Below, piece after piece: positions 20,315-29,727 of a DNA stretch of 64,000 nt; within the stretch, counting starts at the first letter, position 1, and each line of letters starts with the position of its first letter. The stretch is from contig OZ038496.1 of the NCBI GenBank assembly GCA_964036315.1, positions 18,904,185-18,968,184 of the forward strand, in the 5' to 3' direction. The translations under genes and the position numbers were made by a program. The notes beneath the pieces were generated by a model. It was not told where the DNA came from, did no database searches, and saw only the letters and a program-made list of their open reading frames with translations. Source of the DNA: Acanthosepion esculentum. Taxonomy: Eukaryota; Mollusca; Cephalopoda; Sepiida; Sepiidae.

Positions 20315-20450
20315 TGAATTAAAGGTAAATCCTCATCTCATTTTCAGAATGGATTGAAAGCAAGAAATTCATACAGCCTTTTCTGAGATTAATCCAAGGC
20401 AAATCCTCATTCAATCGTTCAGAATGGGTTGAAAGTAAAAGATTTATATC
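20315..20450 (+). repeat. imperfect tandem duplication of about 75 bp
   Basis: AAGGTAAATCCTCAT...CAGAATGGATTGAAAG is followed by AAGGCAAATCCTCAT...CAGAATGGGTTGAAAG. Two copies. Confidence 0.75.
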
Positions 20451-20487
20451 TTTTTACGTCTATCCATGTGTTTTCCCTGTTGACAAT

Positions 20488-20594
20488 ATATGTTTTTAAA
20501 ATAGTATCTAGAAATCCGACAAAGTTTTTAAGAAATTTGACAACAATTTTATTTTTATTGAAAATAGATTTGATTATGTGTTTTGGAATCAAAT

Positions 20595-20600
<6 letters not shown>
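20488..20600 (+). repeat. interspersed repeat, copy 2 of 2
   Basis: The direct-repeat partner of 19982-20075. The CTGATGA motif position is degenerate here (GTGTTTTGGAATCAAATC). Confidence 0.65.
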
Positions 20601-20642
<42 letters not shown>

Positions 20643-20650
20643 GTATATAT
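20601..20650. repeat. CA then TA microsatellite
   Basis: (CA)n passes directly into (TA)n and adjoins the hairpin element that follows. Confidence 0.95.
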
Positions 20651-20652
20651 AA

Positions 20653-20830
20653 TTTGGCAGCAATTTTTCTTTTAAACATATAGTATTGAATGTTACAGAC
20701 AACATAGTCTTGCATATTTTCTTTTGAATTTTCTCATATAAAAAGTCTCATTAGAGAATATGAGAAAATTCAAAAGAAAATATGCAAGACTATGTTGTCT
20801 TTAACATTCAATACTACATGTTTAAAATAT
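20653..20830 (-). mobile_element. fold-back element, ~69-bp arms, GCTGCCAAATT end
   Basis: Arms 20671-20739 and 20758-20826 are about 97% complementary (two mismatches seen) around an 18-nt spacer. On the minus strand the sense arm continues past the palindrome with AGAAAAATTGCTGCCAAATT into a TA tract; the antisense arm lacks this ~18-nt extension. The end sequence matches the repeat at 6.1 kb. Confidence 0.85.
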
Positions 20831-20842
20831 ATATATATATAT

Positions 20843-21121
20843 ATTATAATTTTTACATCCAGACAAAAAAAACTTACTCGCTACAAAGATGCATTCTTGT
20901 TTCGATGTGCATGCATCATGTCAAGTTAGAACTAATTGGTGCATCGAAACAAGAATGCATCTTTGTAGTGAATAAGTTGTTTTGTCCGTATGTAAAAATT
21001 ATAATAAATAATTATTGCTCTACTCTTGGTATTGAGCCCTTTTGAATTAATGCTGTGAACGTTAGAATTTATGTTATTTTCATTCTCATTACATTTGTGT
21101 ATATATATATATATATATATA
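20843..21121 (+). mobile_element. H1 hairpin element with TA tail
   Basis: Arms 20843-20906 and about 20943-21005 (ATTATAATTTTTACAT..., ACAAAGATGCATTCTTGTTT) are near-perfect reverse complements. The right arm continues with a ~95-nt tail, GCTCTACTCTTGGTATTGAG to CATTCTCATT, into (TA)n at 21101-21121. A larger copy lies antisense at 43.67-44.47 kb, with remnants at 53.7 and 61.75 kb. It is non-coding. Confidence 0.85.
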
Positions 21122-21828
21122 AAATTTTATTGTTTACATAGCAACCTCAAAATTTCATTATCTTATTCAATAATTCTGATTTTCTTCACTAAATACTTGA
21201 ACTTTTTTACTTTCACTATTTTTGTTTTTATTTTTTGTATCTTTCAACCAGCCAAAATATAGTGAGAATCAAACAGTAAATCATTAAATGAAGCCAGTCC
21301 AAAAGTTTCTTTGAATATGTGCAAGAGCTCATCTGAAAGTCTCAGACAAAAAGAAAATGAAATAAAATATTTCCTTCATTCTCAAAGGCCATTATCTAAA
21401 CAGAGATCGCCTGGTGCGATTATAGCAATACAAGAAGCATGGAAATCTCCAGAACAATAAAGTTACTCTTTTCTTTTTCTGTAAAAAATGATTGCATATG
21501 AACAATGACACTTTTGCTTTCCAGTAATTCACTCATAAGAGAAGCTTCATCCTAGATATCAATGAGGAATTCCAATGTTGCAATTTTTCATTAATTTTCT
21601 ACAGGAGAGATTTATTTTATTCTGTTTTCAAGTAGCATCGTTAGAATTTGCATAGATTATTCACAATCTTTTTTGTGCATAAACTTTGCAAGTAAAACCA
21701 GCGGACTGAGCAAAAAATAAAAATAGGTGACAGAAAAATAGATGGACATATTAAACATTCCTACAGTTTCATAAGGATTACTTAGGAAGTCTGAAACCAG
21801 CAATTACAACACTATGTAATTACATATA
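21122..21828. other. unassigned AT-rich stretch
   Basis: No shared repeat, array or coding signal was recognised. Confidence 0.45.
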
Positions 21829-22890
21829 TTTTTTTAATTTTTTTAATTGGTATCACTTCAATCAAGGCAGTGCAATCCCTCACACTCAAGGTGTTACAGG
21901 GTGTAGGAGAATTAGGAACAGAAATATTTATAAGAAGAAAGAGAAGAGCAATCAGGAAGACAGTAGATAGCGATTGACATTGCATTTAAAGTTTTGCAGA
22001 TTAAAGTTGGTGGGAAAGTATGGAGTCAGGACGAAGTTCCACAAGCAAGAAGTGCATGATAAGAAACAGTTAGCATAGAAGTTATGGCTACAACTAGCCA
22101 GCTAAACTATACATTGATGAGATCTTGACACCAGTCTAGTATTGTGTTTAAATTCATACAGTCTAGGTATCATAGCTAAGAGCTCATCCGAACAATTACC
22201 ATGAAAATATTTATAAAAAAGGCACAGAGAGGCAACCTTACAGTGGTGGGCAAGTGACTGAAGCCGAGCCACCAGATCAGGACCAATAATATTGCTGATT
22301 CTTCTTTGGATCTTATGAAGGAGCTCCAGGAAAATAGGAGGAGCAGTGGACCTTATATGGCAGCAATATTCTAAGCATGGATGAATGGTAGACTTATAGA
22401 TATGCAAGATAGAATCCAGGGAGAAAAATTGTCTTACCCAGCACAGTGACTGACTTTCTTAGCAGCTCACCTAGCAGTGGATTCAATATAGTCTTTCCAC
22501 TTCATGTCAGCTGAAAACATTAACCTGAGAAGGTGAAATGAGTCACTTTCTTGGAGGATAGCATCAGCCATGCTGATGGAAGACAGAGTGGGGCCTCTCA
22601 GATGATTAATGGAGAGAAGATATTTTTAGAGGCATTAAAACAAGCCATCTTTTGCCCCAGTTAACTATGGACTTGAGGTTGTTTTGTCCATTGGCTGCCA
22701 TTTTGACCTTCTCTGACTGATCAGCGTTACTATTGAAGCAGGAGTAAATGGTAGTGCCGTCAGTGTAGATACCAAGTTGAGAGCTGATGTTATCAAGAAG
22801 GTCGTTAATGAAGATTAAAAATAGTGTAGGACCAAGGATGGATCCCTGAGGGACATCCACATAAGTATGAAAGGACACAGATGTGGCTGT
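21829..22890 (-). pseudogene. LINE-J, longest copy: reverse transcriptase active-site region to 3' end
   Basis: On the minus strand 22878-22606 encodes VPQGSILGPTLFLIFINDL, the loop preceding the catalytic motif. YTDGTTIYS follows in place of the family's YADDTxxYS, so the second catalytic Asp is lost. After a frame break, 22407-22102 encodes IYKSTIHPCLEYCCHIRS, HKIQRRISNIIGPDLV and FYKYFHGNCSDELLAMIPRL. The remaining C terminus and 3' untranslated region are degenerate to a T-run at 21829. The 5' half (endonuclease, fingers) is absent. Role in life: copying LINE RNA into DNA at a nicked target; this copy is dead. Confidence 0.85.
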
Positions 22891-23734
22891 TCAGGACAAC
22901 TTACAAAAAAAAAAAACATGCCCGGAGATACCATAGCTTTTCAGCTTGTGGAAAAAACCTGAAGATAAATATATTGACAAAATGTAAAAAAAGATGCATA
23001 TCAGGTTACGCCGTTGATAATATCCTGAAATCTTCTGTGGCCTCTTCACTTTGGACTAATTTCTACTTTCTATAAAATATCACTTCATTTTTGATAGTAA
23101 CTGAGACATGTTATTAGTGCAATAACAAAGAAATCAAGTACCCCCAGTGAGGCAAAAAAGGAAGAAAACAAGAATTGTTAAGATAAAAATTATTTGTATT
23201 TCCAATACAGACAATCAAGGTGGAATGCCTCTTGGTGGGCAAGGGAGCAATCTGGGGTTGATGTGTGTGACAGTTCAGTTGACTGAGGTCACTGGTTGGC
23301 GGCTTCCCCACTCACCTGCAGCTCTGCTCACAGTGTTGTGAGCATCATCCTTAAAAGCAGACAGGGTGGATCATGACTCAGTGTTTTTTGTTATGCTTTT
23401 GCTTTAGTGGCAATATTCATGATTCAGTCATTTTATGTCTTTTTTTTTTATGGGGTTAATTTTGTAAGGGAGATATGGTGCTTGGAGCCTCTATGCAGAG
23501 GGTGACCTTTTATTTTTAACTTTTCTTTCACATCAGTCCAACAACACATACAGTGAATCAGAAAGAGACCTTAGTTGGAGCAGAGTATAACAGACAGATG
23601 AAAGTACAAAATGACAAAACACTCATGAACTATGTGTTCACAATTTCAATCCTGCAATATCTTTTTCAAAATTGGAAAAATATAATAAAAAATTAAATGG
23701 ACGGTTGAATTTAATTAAACTTTTTGTGTGTGCC
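22891..23734. other. unassigned stretch
   Basis: Short opposing frames at 23114-23341 without recognised motifs. No repeat shared in the window. Confidence 0.4.
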
Positions 23735-23925
23735 TATAGTAAGCTTCACCCTGTACCAGGCCAGGGGGCTACTCAGGGTAGAGTGTTATGTTAAGGGGTA
23801 GTTTTTATGGATAGGAGGGGAATATAATGGTTAACTCTAGACTTGAACAGGTTAAGATTGTAGTGATCAGGAAAACATCATCTTGGGAGTCTGTTCCACA
23901 GAGCAGTGTGAAATAATTTCATTAT
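23735..23925 (-). pseudogene. LINE-J2 C-terminal fragment
   Basis: The minus strand reads FHTALWNRLPRDVFPDHYN then LFKSRVNHYI, a typical non-LTR retrotransposon C terminus but distinct from LINE-J. A second copy is nested in LINE-J at 29.8-30.1 kb. The end runs to the GGTACAGGGTGAAGCTTAC phrase (minus) near 23740. Confidence 0.7.
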
Positions 23926-23951
23926 ATATATATATATATATATATATATAA
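23923..23951. repeat. TA tract
   Basis: Separates LINE-J2 from the 24.0-kb inverted repeat. Confidence 0.95.
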
Positions 23952-23959
23952 TCCAATAG

Positions 23960-24180
23960 TATCTCTTCTTACTATAAATTTTATTTTTGCTAGGTACACA
24001 TGTTTGAGTTGCTATCTGTTTTATTTATTTTCTTAAAGAGTGAAATTGATAAAAACCAGCCTAGACTTAGTAGTATTTCTTGATCTAGGCTGGTTGTAAC
24101 TAATTCACTGTTTAAGAAAATAAAAAAAAAAACAGATGGAACATGTACGCAGTAAAAATAATGTTTATAGTCATGAGAAA
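23960..24180. repeat. inverted repeat, arms of about 100 bp
   Basis: Arms about 23960-24065 and 24083-24180 are imperfect reverse complements. The best part is ACCAGCCTAGA / TCTAGGCTGGT and TATTTTCTTAAA / TTTAAGAAAATA. The spacer is about 17 nt. Older than the 16.4- and 20.7-kb hairpins, judging by mismatches. Confidence 0.8.
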
Positions 24181-24204
24181 TATATATGGCCTGGGGCTCC
24201 AGCT

Positions 24205-24995
24205 ATTTCTATATTTAGAAATTCTTGATAGATTCCAAAGATGAATGTGCAATGTTATTGGTCCTGACCAGGCATCTCAGCTTCAGACACTTTCCAACTG
24301 TCATAATGTTGTTTCCTTGTGTCTTTTCTATAAATACTTTCATGGTAATTGTTCTGATGAATTTTCCTCTATTGTAAATATTCATTGGGGTTTCATTTTT
24401 AATAAATTATTATTTTTATCACCCTCACTCTCTGCACATCAGATAAATTATACGTACGGGGACTGGTTAGGATTTCATAGAGACTCTGAAGTATTGTGAT
24501 GGCTGTAGTAAGAATGGAAGGTAAGAGTGTGGTGTTTTGGTGCAAGGAATATTATAGATCCTTTGGCCAGTGTTTGTGGCTGGCCAAGTTTAAGATAAGG
24601 CAGATTGAAGACCAGCCTTTCCCCATCTCCACTTGTGCCAAATCTTTTGTATTCAACAAGAATAAATATTACTTTCCGTTATGGACCTAGAATGAAGATT
24701 GGCAGCATTTTACATTGGAAATGGCTAGATGTAACCAGAAGTTCTATGCTAGCAGTTTCTTCTACCATACTTTTCGCTTAAGGAACACTTTTCCAGCTTC
24801 TTGCTTTCCAGTCAATTTTGATCTTCAAAAATTTAAATGCAATGTCAATCATTATCTTCTGTTTCCTTAATTTCTGTTCTGTTATTGCTCTCACTCCTCA
24901 ATAAGGTTTGTCTTTTTCTTATTCTTTCACACTTAGTAATCATTCATGTCTGAGTGGCCTTATTGCCTTGCTTGGGTTGAAATGATTAAAAATAT
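24205..24995 (+). pseudogene. LINE-J with internal 316-bp insert
   Basis: The reading LQTLSNCHNVVSLCLFYKYF and GNCSDEF (24270-24365) is followed by non-homologous sequence (24375-24690). The LINE then resumes with GGAAATGGCTAGATGTAACC, the rest of the degenerate C terminus, ATTTAAATGCAATGTCAATC and the tail CCTTGCTTGGGTTGAAATGA. Frames are broken. Confidence 0.75.
24375..24690. repeat. insert shared by LINE-J copies at 24.4, 36.5 and 49.4 kb
   Basis: Begins ATTCATTGGGGTTTCATTTT, includes GGCTGTAGTAAGAATGG, and ends GAATAAATATTACTTTCC. The same sequence occupies the same LINE position at 49.42-49.73 kb; its right end occurs at 36.50-36.59 kb. It therefore pre-dates these LINE copies and defines a LINE-J subfamily. 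Confidence 0.7.
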
Positions 24996-24997
24996 GT

Positions 24998-25006
<9 letters not shown>

Positions 25007-25056
<50 letters not shown>
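25007..25056. repeat. TA tract
   Basis: Directly follows the LINE-J A-rich end. Confidence 0.95.
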
Positions 25057-25059
<3 letters not shown>

Positions 25060-25199
25060 GCCTGACAATTGCACTAGCATGAAACAGACTGTCGCCTCTA
25101 AGTGTTGACTTCTATGTTCACTTTTATATTCACACATGCTCTATCTCTGATATTGAGCACTTTATCCCATAAATATAGCACACTTTAAGACTATATTTC

Positions 25200-25202
<3 letters not shown>
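25060..25202 (+). repeat. interspersed repeat shared with 19.85 kb
   Basis: CTATCTCTGATATTGAGCAC and TTTATCCCATAAATATAGC match 19885-19930, with TA tracts on either side in both places. Confidence 0.6.

Positions 25203-25241
<39 letters not shown>
25203..25241. repeat. TA tract
   Basis: Pure TA repeat. Confidence 0.95.
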
Positions 25242-25243
<2 letters not shown>

Positions 25244-26034
25244 TATATACAGGTAAAAATCTGTGGGTAAATATTCCAAGTGAATGCTAATAATAAAAAT
25301 ATTAAAACTGATCCACAAAGAGAGCTCAATATATTTATTACAGAGCATATATAGATAATTTACATTTGATGAAACTCGTACCCCATATGTATGCCCATTT
25401 CACCTCCCAAGGAAAAATTCCTTACCGAGGCATTTCAACACAGAAAAGTTTTTAAGATAAAAAAATCAAAAGGAAGCTCGTAGATTTAATAATTTTAATG
25501 AAGCAGGAAAACAAAATCAAAAAGTACAAGAAAAAATAAGAGAACAAAAATTTTCTCCCTACTCCATTTTTTTTTTTTAATCTTTTTCATTTTTTCTCTT
25601 TCCTCCCTTTTAATTGTTTCTTCTTCTTCTTTTTTTTTTCTCTTACTTTTTCTATTCTCGTTCTCTTACTTTTGTAAGGTGTTTGATAAATTTATTGTCA
25701 GATTTCATATTTATACACCTTGGAATGAATGCTAATTTTAACTTTCAAATATAGTTTAAATATGGTATTTTTCTGAATCTTATTAAAAATATTTGAGCAT
25801 ATGCTTAAGTAAATGTTTCATAGTGATAGAACTGATTGTTAAATGCTTAAAATTCTATTTTCAAGTGTCTGACAATTGATTTTATCAATGAAACTTTTAC
25901 TTGCATGTATGCTTGTATAATAAGATCTAAAAATGCAATATTTACACTGTATGTGGCTGTGGCTGAAAAAAAATGCACCAATGTATTAAAGAAATCAATG
26001 AGAAACTGCATTTGATTGAATTGAACTTCAGTTG

Positions 26035-26038
<4 letters not shown>
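25242..26038. other. unassigned stretch with A-rich then T-rich blocks
   Basis: A/T homopolymeric blocks at 25440-25680. No coding or shared repeats were recognised. Confidence 0.45.

Positions 26039-26082
<44 letters not shown>
26039..26082. repeat. TA tract
   Basis: Pure TA repeat. Confidence 0.95.
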
Positions 26083-26087
<5 letters not shown>

Positions 26088-26389
26088 CAGGTATGCAGAA
26101 AAATAGGAAAGAACACGTTAGGTAAATAATCCGGTGTTCCTTAGTATTTTTGCTTTTATTTTCAAAAAGACAATGCTCCATACAGAAGTAGAGCTTATAT
26201 TATAATAGTTTTTGCTTTTAAATTTTTCGCATTAAATAATTAATAAATAGATATAAACAAATAAAGTCCATAGTTTAAAAGCCATAAAAGCTCAGCCCAA
26301 TAATTATTGAGAAAAACCCTTTGTTAAAGTATAAAAAAAAAAAGAAAAAAAAGCCATGTGAATAAACAAATAAATAAACAGATCAAATA

Positions 26390-26720
26390 GATAATAATGA
26401 AACACAACCTTCTCGTCACTCAACGACCCGCGGCAATGCCATAAAAAATCGCCGTCTAACCAGCATAACCTACGGTCACTCTTGAAATAGAATCCCCATT
26501 GTAACTTGACATACATTTTTCGAAGTGGACTGGTCTGTAGATAAAAATTAATTCTTAGCTCTTTGAACCAACTAACCAAAATGGCCGACACTAGCCGTTT
26601 CCATAGCAACTAATGTTCCAAGAGACCGCACTTATAAACACGCGCTAACCAAAAGATAGCTTATTCCCAAAATCTTGCTTGACGAGGAAGCGGGTCCAGT
26701 CACCTTAACTCAACATAACT
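26390..26720. promoter_or_regulatory. CpG-containing promoter-like island
   Basis: This segment is visibly GC- and CpG-richer than its surroundings (GACCCGCGGC, AATCGCCGTC, ACACGCGC, GACGAGGAAGCGGG). It holds GTTTCCATAGCAAC at 26597-26610, a good match to the RFX X-box (GTNRCC N RGYAAC), and CCAAAATGGCCGAC at 26575-26588, resembling a YY1 site. On minus a TTTATAAG lies at about 26632-26639. A minus frame starting MYVKLQWGFYFKSDRRLCWL (about 26520 downward) could be a first exon but is unrecognised. This is the best candidate in the window for host gene regulation; direction unknown. Confidence 0.4.
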
Positions 26721-26811
26721 TCAAAAAATTATGTTAGGGCTCTCGGCTCTCTCTTTTGAAACATGAGAACTCTTATGTAGTGAAGGAATCATATTTTTAA
26801 AAACAAAAAAT

Positions 26812-26817
26812 ATTATA

Positions 26818-26877
<60 letters not shown>
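26812..26877. repeat. TA tract
   Basis: 66-bp, nearly pure TA repeat adjoining the repeat that follows. Confidence 0.95.
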
Positions 26878-26883
<6 letters not shown>

Positions 26884-26884
26884 A

Positions 26885-27160
26885 ACATATATTGTTAAAT
26901 ATAACAGACAATGAATGTCTATTATGTTTGATTATGAGCCGTTCTAAGCTTCATATAGTGGTTTAGAAAATAAAGACAAAAACTAACATCCAACATTAGG
27001 ATATTTTTTTATTGTGCTGTTCCTCCATCTAAGCTTTCGGCTCCCATGAGCCATCATCAGAGTGGTTATATGGACATTTCAACAGAGATGTTCACCATCA
27101 AAGATGACAGCTTGTTATGTTTACATAGAAGTTTACCATGTGACGATAATGGTCGCAGAA
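26885..27160 (+). repeat. interspersed repeat with CTGATGA hairpin motif
   Basis: The partner of 18160-18420 in opposite orientation. On minus, 27035-27060 reads CTGATGA-T-GGCTC-ATGG-GAGCC-GAAAG, a perfect 5-bp stem between the two conserved boxes. The 73-codon frame at 27046-27267 is not recognisable. It is separated from the PLE downstream by a TA tract. Confidence 0.7.
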
Positions 27161-27310
27161 TAGCAGATGCAGGTTGTAAATTTGTAATGCGCTTCTATGA
27201 CGTTGTGCATGACCATGTGAGAGAAAGAAATGTTATCAACAAAACCATGGGTTTAAATTCATTGTAATATGTTGTGACTGGTTTGAAATGTAATATATAT
27301 ATATATATAT

Positions 27311-27870
27311 GGGTTGCACTACATAGGGAGAACGATGCAAAGGCTAGATGTTAGAATAAAACAACACATTCGAGTGAAAATCTGAAACCAGAAGTACACT
27401 CCCTTGGATAATTTGACCAATACGTACCGTTCTTCCATCACAGAACACCTTATAAATAGCCATAATTGTGCTGTTAGTTTTAGTGTGGACACTTTTACCA
27501 TCCTTAGCAAGGCCCACTCAAATTACCACCCAAAAGTGTTGGAGGCCATCTATATTCTATCATTAAAGCCTTCTCTTTCTAAACAGAAGGACTTTATATT
27601 AGGCCTCCAACTAATTACCATTTAAAATTTTTTTATTTTTTTTATTTATTTATTTATTTTTTTCTTCCCACCAATAAACTTTGTCCATTGTTTTTTTTTT
27701 TTAATTATATAATTTACTCTGTTTACCTTGATTTAGCTCTGTTGAGCGAAGTACGAAACCGGTTAGCTAGTCCGTTTTTCAATTTTACTTTTTATTATCA
27801 TGAGTGGTAATAATAAAACTAATTTTTGTCTGTTCATGGCAGTGATAAAATTTTGTACCACCAAACATAT
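27311..27870 (+). pseudogene. Penelope-like element, GIY-YIG endonuclease end and 3' region
   Basis: One frame, 27311-27625, encodes GLHYIGRTMQRLDVRIKQH, a UGA stop (27383-27385), then SSITEHLINSHNCAV and VLEAIYILSLKPSLSKQ, ending at TAA. The HYIG block, the Arg/His-containing helix, the SxxxEHxxxxxH spacing and the Glu in LEAIYIL match the GIY-YIG endonuclease C terminus of Penelope-like retroelements, which nicks target DNA. The reverse transcriptase is missing upstream (a TA tract abuts at 27310). Downstream about 240 bp of 3' sequence includes a hammerhead-like core. One stop and otherwise intact frame make it moderately young. Confidence 0.75.
27739..27780 (+). ncRNA. hammerhead-ribozyme-like core in the PLE 3' region
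   Basis: CTGTTGA (27739-27745), GCGAAGTAC, then GAAAC (27755-27759). A G-C pair (27746/27754) closes the short middle stem as in hammerheads, and CGG/CCG could pair around TTAGCTAGT after it. PLEs are known to carry minimal hammerheads in this region. One core base differs (CTGATGA expected), so activity here is doubtful. Confidence 0.4.

Positions 27871-27872
<2 letters not shown>

Positions 27873-27911
<39 letters not shown>
27873..27911. repeat. TA tract following the PLE
   Basis: The PLE 3' region is bounded by TA on both sides (27291-27310 and here). Confidence 0.95.
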
Positions 27912-27916
<5 letters not shown>

Positions 27917-28298
27917 TTCAAGTCACTTAGCTGGGAGGTTGGTTTTCGATGAAATGTATGAACTTGGGTCAAGATGCCATCCAAACTGCCGAATGTCCCC
28001 ATCATGGGTTTTTATGTCATTTTTGAGGCTCAAATCTGCTCTAGTTTTAATTTTTGTTTCTTTAGGTTGGGGTGGGTGTATTGGATGGAAATACTGGATT
28101 GTATTGCTTTTTGTTTCTTTGAGTGTTTGAGTAAAAATGGAAGATATGTGCAGAGCCTTGCAGAGCTAACGGATTTTTAGTTGAGTTTTGGTCATTTGAA
28201 GCATTCATATCTGGCTAGTGGTCAAAATTAGTATAGCATGAATCAGAATATCTGATTTGGGGAAAAATGTAACCAAGTGTAGAAGAAACTTGTAGTCT
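27912..28298. other. unassigned stretch
   Basis: Overlapping 63-68-codon frames at 27939-28180 (+) are not recognised. No shared repeat. Confidence 0.4.
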
Positions 28299-28632
28299 CT
28301 GTCTATATTTCTAAGATGAGGTGTTATGTACACTATTTACATTATTCAGACTATTGTCCTCATCTTTGTTGCCATATTTATCATGTTTCAGCCATTGTAC
28401 ACTCCGGCCATCTTCAGGTGGATGGAATGTTGGACTGAACCCTTTATTTCGCTCACTTGGGTAGACTGTTCTAGTTTCATGTGCCATGTCTAATGGATGT
28501 CAGTTATCAGTTATCACCTGTTAATTCCCCTCTCCAAGTTCTCCACTGCTCTAACAAGGTATTGAACTCACAATTCTTTGGGTTGTGTCACTGGATCTAA
28601 CCAATGCCTTTATCCACTATGCCATGTGTCCT
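28299..28632 (-). mobile_element. SINE-B, full-length single copy
   Basis: A minus-strand reference copy without inversion. It runs from the head GGACACATGGCATAGTGG (28632) through B-box GAGTTCAATACC, the block CACCTGAAGATGGCCGGAG and GTCTGAATAATGTAAATAG to the 3' end CATCTTAGAAATATAGACAG. It is used here to define the family ends. It abuts LINE-J sequence at its 5' side. Confidence 0.85.
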
Positions 28633-28929
28633 TTTAGTACTGAACTTAAAATTAAAACTAGCAATTTGAAATTATGTGACCAAGCTGACAAGTTAGTACT
28701 GTACTTAAATTCATGAACTTGAGGTACCAATGAGAAAAACTTATTAGAACAATTACTATGAAAATGTTTATAGAAAAGGCACAGAAAGGCTTCATTGGGA
28801 AAGCAACCGAATCTAAGATGCCAGGTCAGGACTAATAATGTTGCAGATTCTTCTTTGGATTTTGTCAAGAATCTCTAGATATATCACAGAAGCTCCAGAG
28901 CAGATGTGACAGCAATATTTGATGTATGG

Positions 28930-28931
<2 letters not shown>
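28633..28931 (-). pseudogene. LINE-J C-terminal fragment
   Basis: Minus-strand AFLCLFYKHFHSNCSNKF and FSLVPQVHEFKYSTNL (28850-28670). The 3' untranslated region is absent, cut by the SINE-B. The 5' side ends at a TA tract. Confidence 0.75.

Positions 28932-29004
<73 letters not shown>
28932..29004. repeat. TA tract, 73 bp
   Basis: Pure TA directly at the truncated end of LINE-J. Confidence 0.95.
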
Positions 29005-29007
<3 letters not shown>

Positions 29008-29404
29008 CCATGCACATTGAATTTGTTTCTTTTGAGAGTGTTAAAATCTACCAAATTCTGTTAGGGGCTTCTTGGTTAATCCAAACAGGGTCCCAACTAA
29101 ATATCAACATTGTGTTCCCTTTTATTTCACATAGCTTCTGAACTGAAATGATACAAGCAGATTTCCTCAATATTTCTATCATGTATGTCTCGATATGAAC
29201 TTGTGTTTGCACCTTATACTGTCACCGACGCCTACACTTCCCTTCAAAAAGTATAAATGTAAATGTATCACAGTAAAATTGATTGATTGATTGATTTGTT
29301 CTTTACAGCTTATCGACCCTTTGCTGGTTATTTAAAGCTAGAAAATATTTCTAGATTGTAAAAATTTGTTCGGGAGGATAATAATAATTTTTACTGTTAC
29401 AAGT
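29005..29404. other. unassigned stretch
   Basis: Contains (GATT)n near 29278-29296. Nothing else was recognised. Confidence 0.45.
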
Positions 29405-29564
29405 TCTACTAATTAACCCATAGTTGTGGGGAGAAGAAGTGGGTTCATAACTTTGCCAAGGGTATTTGCATGTAAGATGAATATAACAAACCTGACTGGA
29501 ATTTGAACTTGGCTCTCTGATTTCCAATTCTGAACTGTTATCCATTACAGCACCTGCACATCCA
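29405..29564 (-). mobile_element. SINE-A head and proximal body
   Basis: On minus, GTGCTGTAATGGATAACAGT at about 29550 starts the tRNA-like head, with B-box AGTTCAAATTCC and the body to AACTATGGGTTAATTAG. The distal half is missing. The head directly adjoins the 5S-derived segment. Confidence 0.7.
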
Positions 29565-29677
29565 AGCTTACAGCATGTGATATTCCCAAGTAGTCACCCA
29601 TCTAGGTATTGACCAAGCTTGATGTTTCTTAACTTTGGTGGTCATACAAGGACTGGTGTTCCAATGTAAGCCATCAG
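29565..29677 (-). pseudogene. 5S rRNA-derived sequence
   Basis: On minus the segment reads CCAAAGTTAAGAAACATC, then GGTCAATACCTAGATGGGTG, then TACTTGGGAATATCACATGC and TGTAAGCTT. This tracks the 5S rRNA order CCG/AAGTTAAGC ... GGTTAGTACTTGGATGGGTGACC ... TGGGAATACCGGGTGCTGTAAGCTT. The 5' ~40 nt (GGCTTACATTGGAACACC) fit less well. Several substitutions exclude a functional gene. Because a tRNA-derived SINE head follows immediately, it may be the 5' half of a composite SINE. Confidence 0.65.
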
Positions 29678-29727
29678 AGTATGAATTTTATAAAATTGTT
29701 GGAGTAGTAACAACCATCACAATATTA

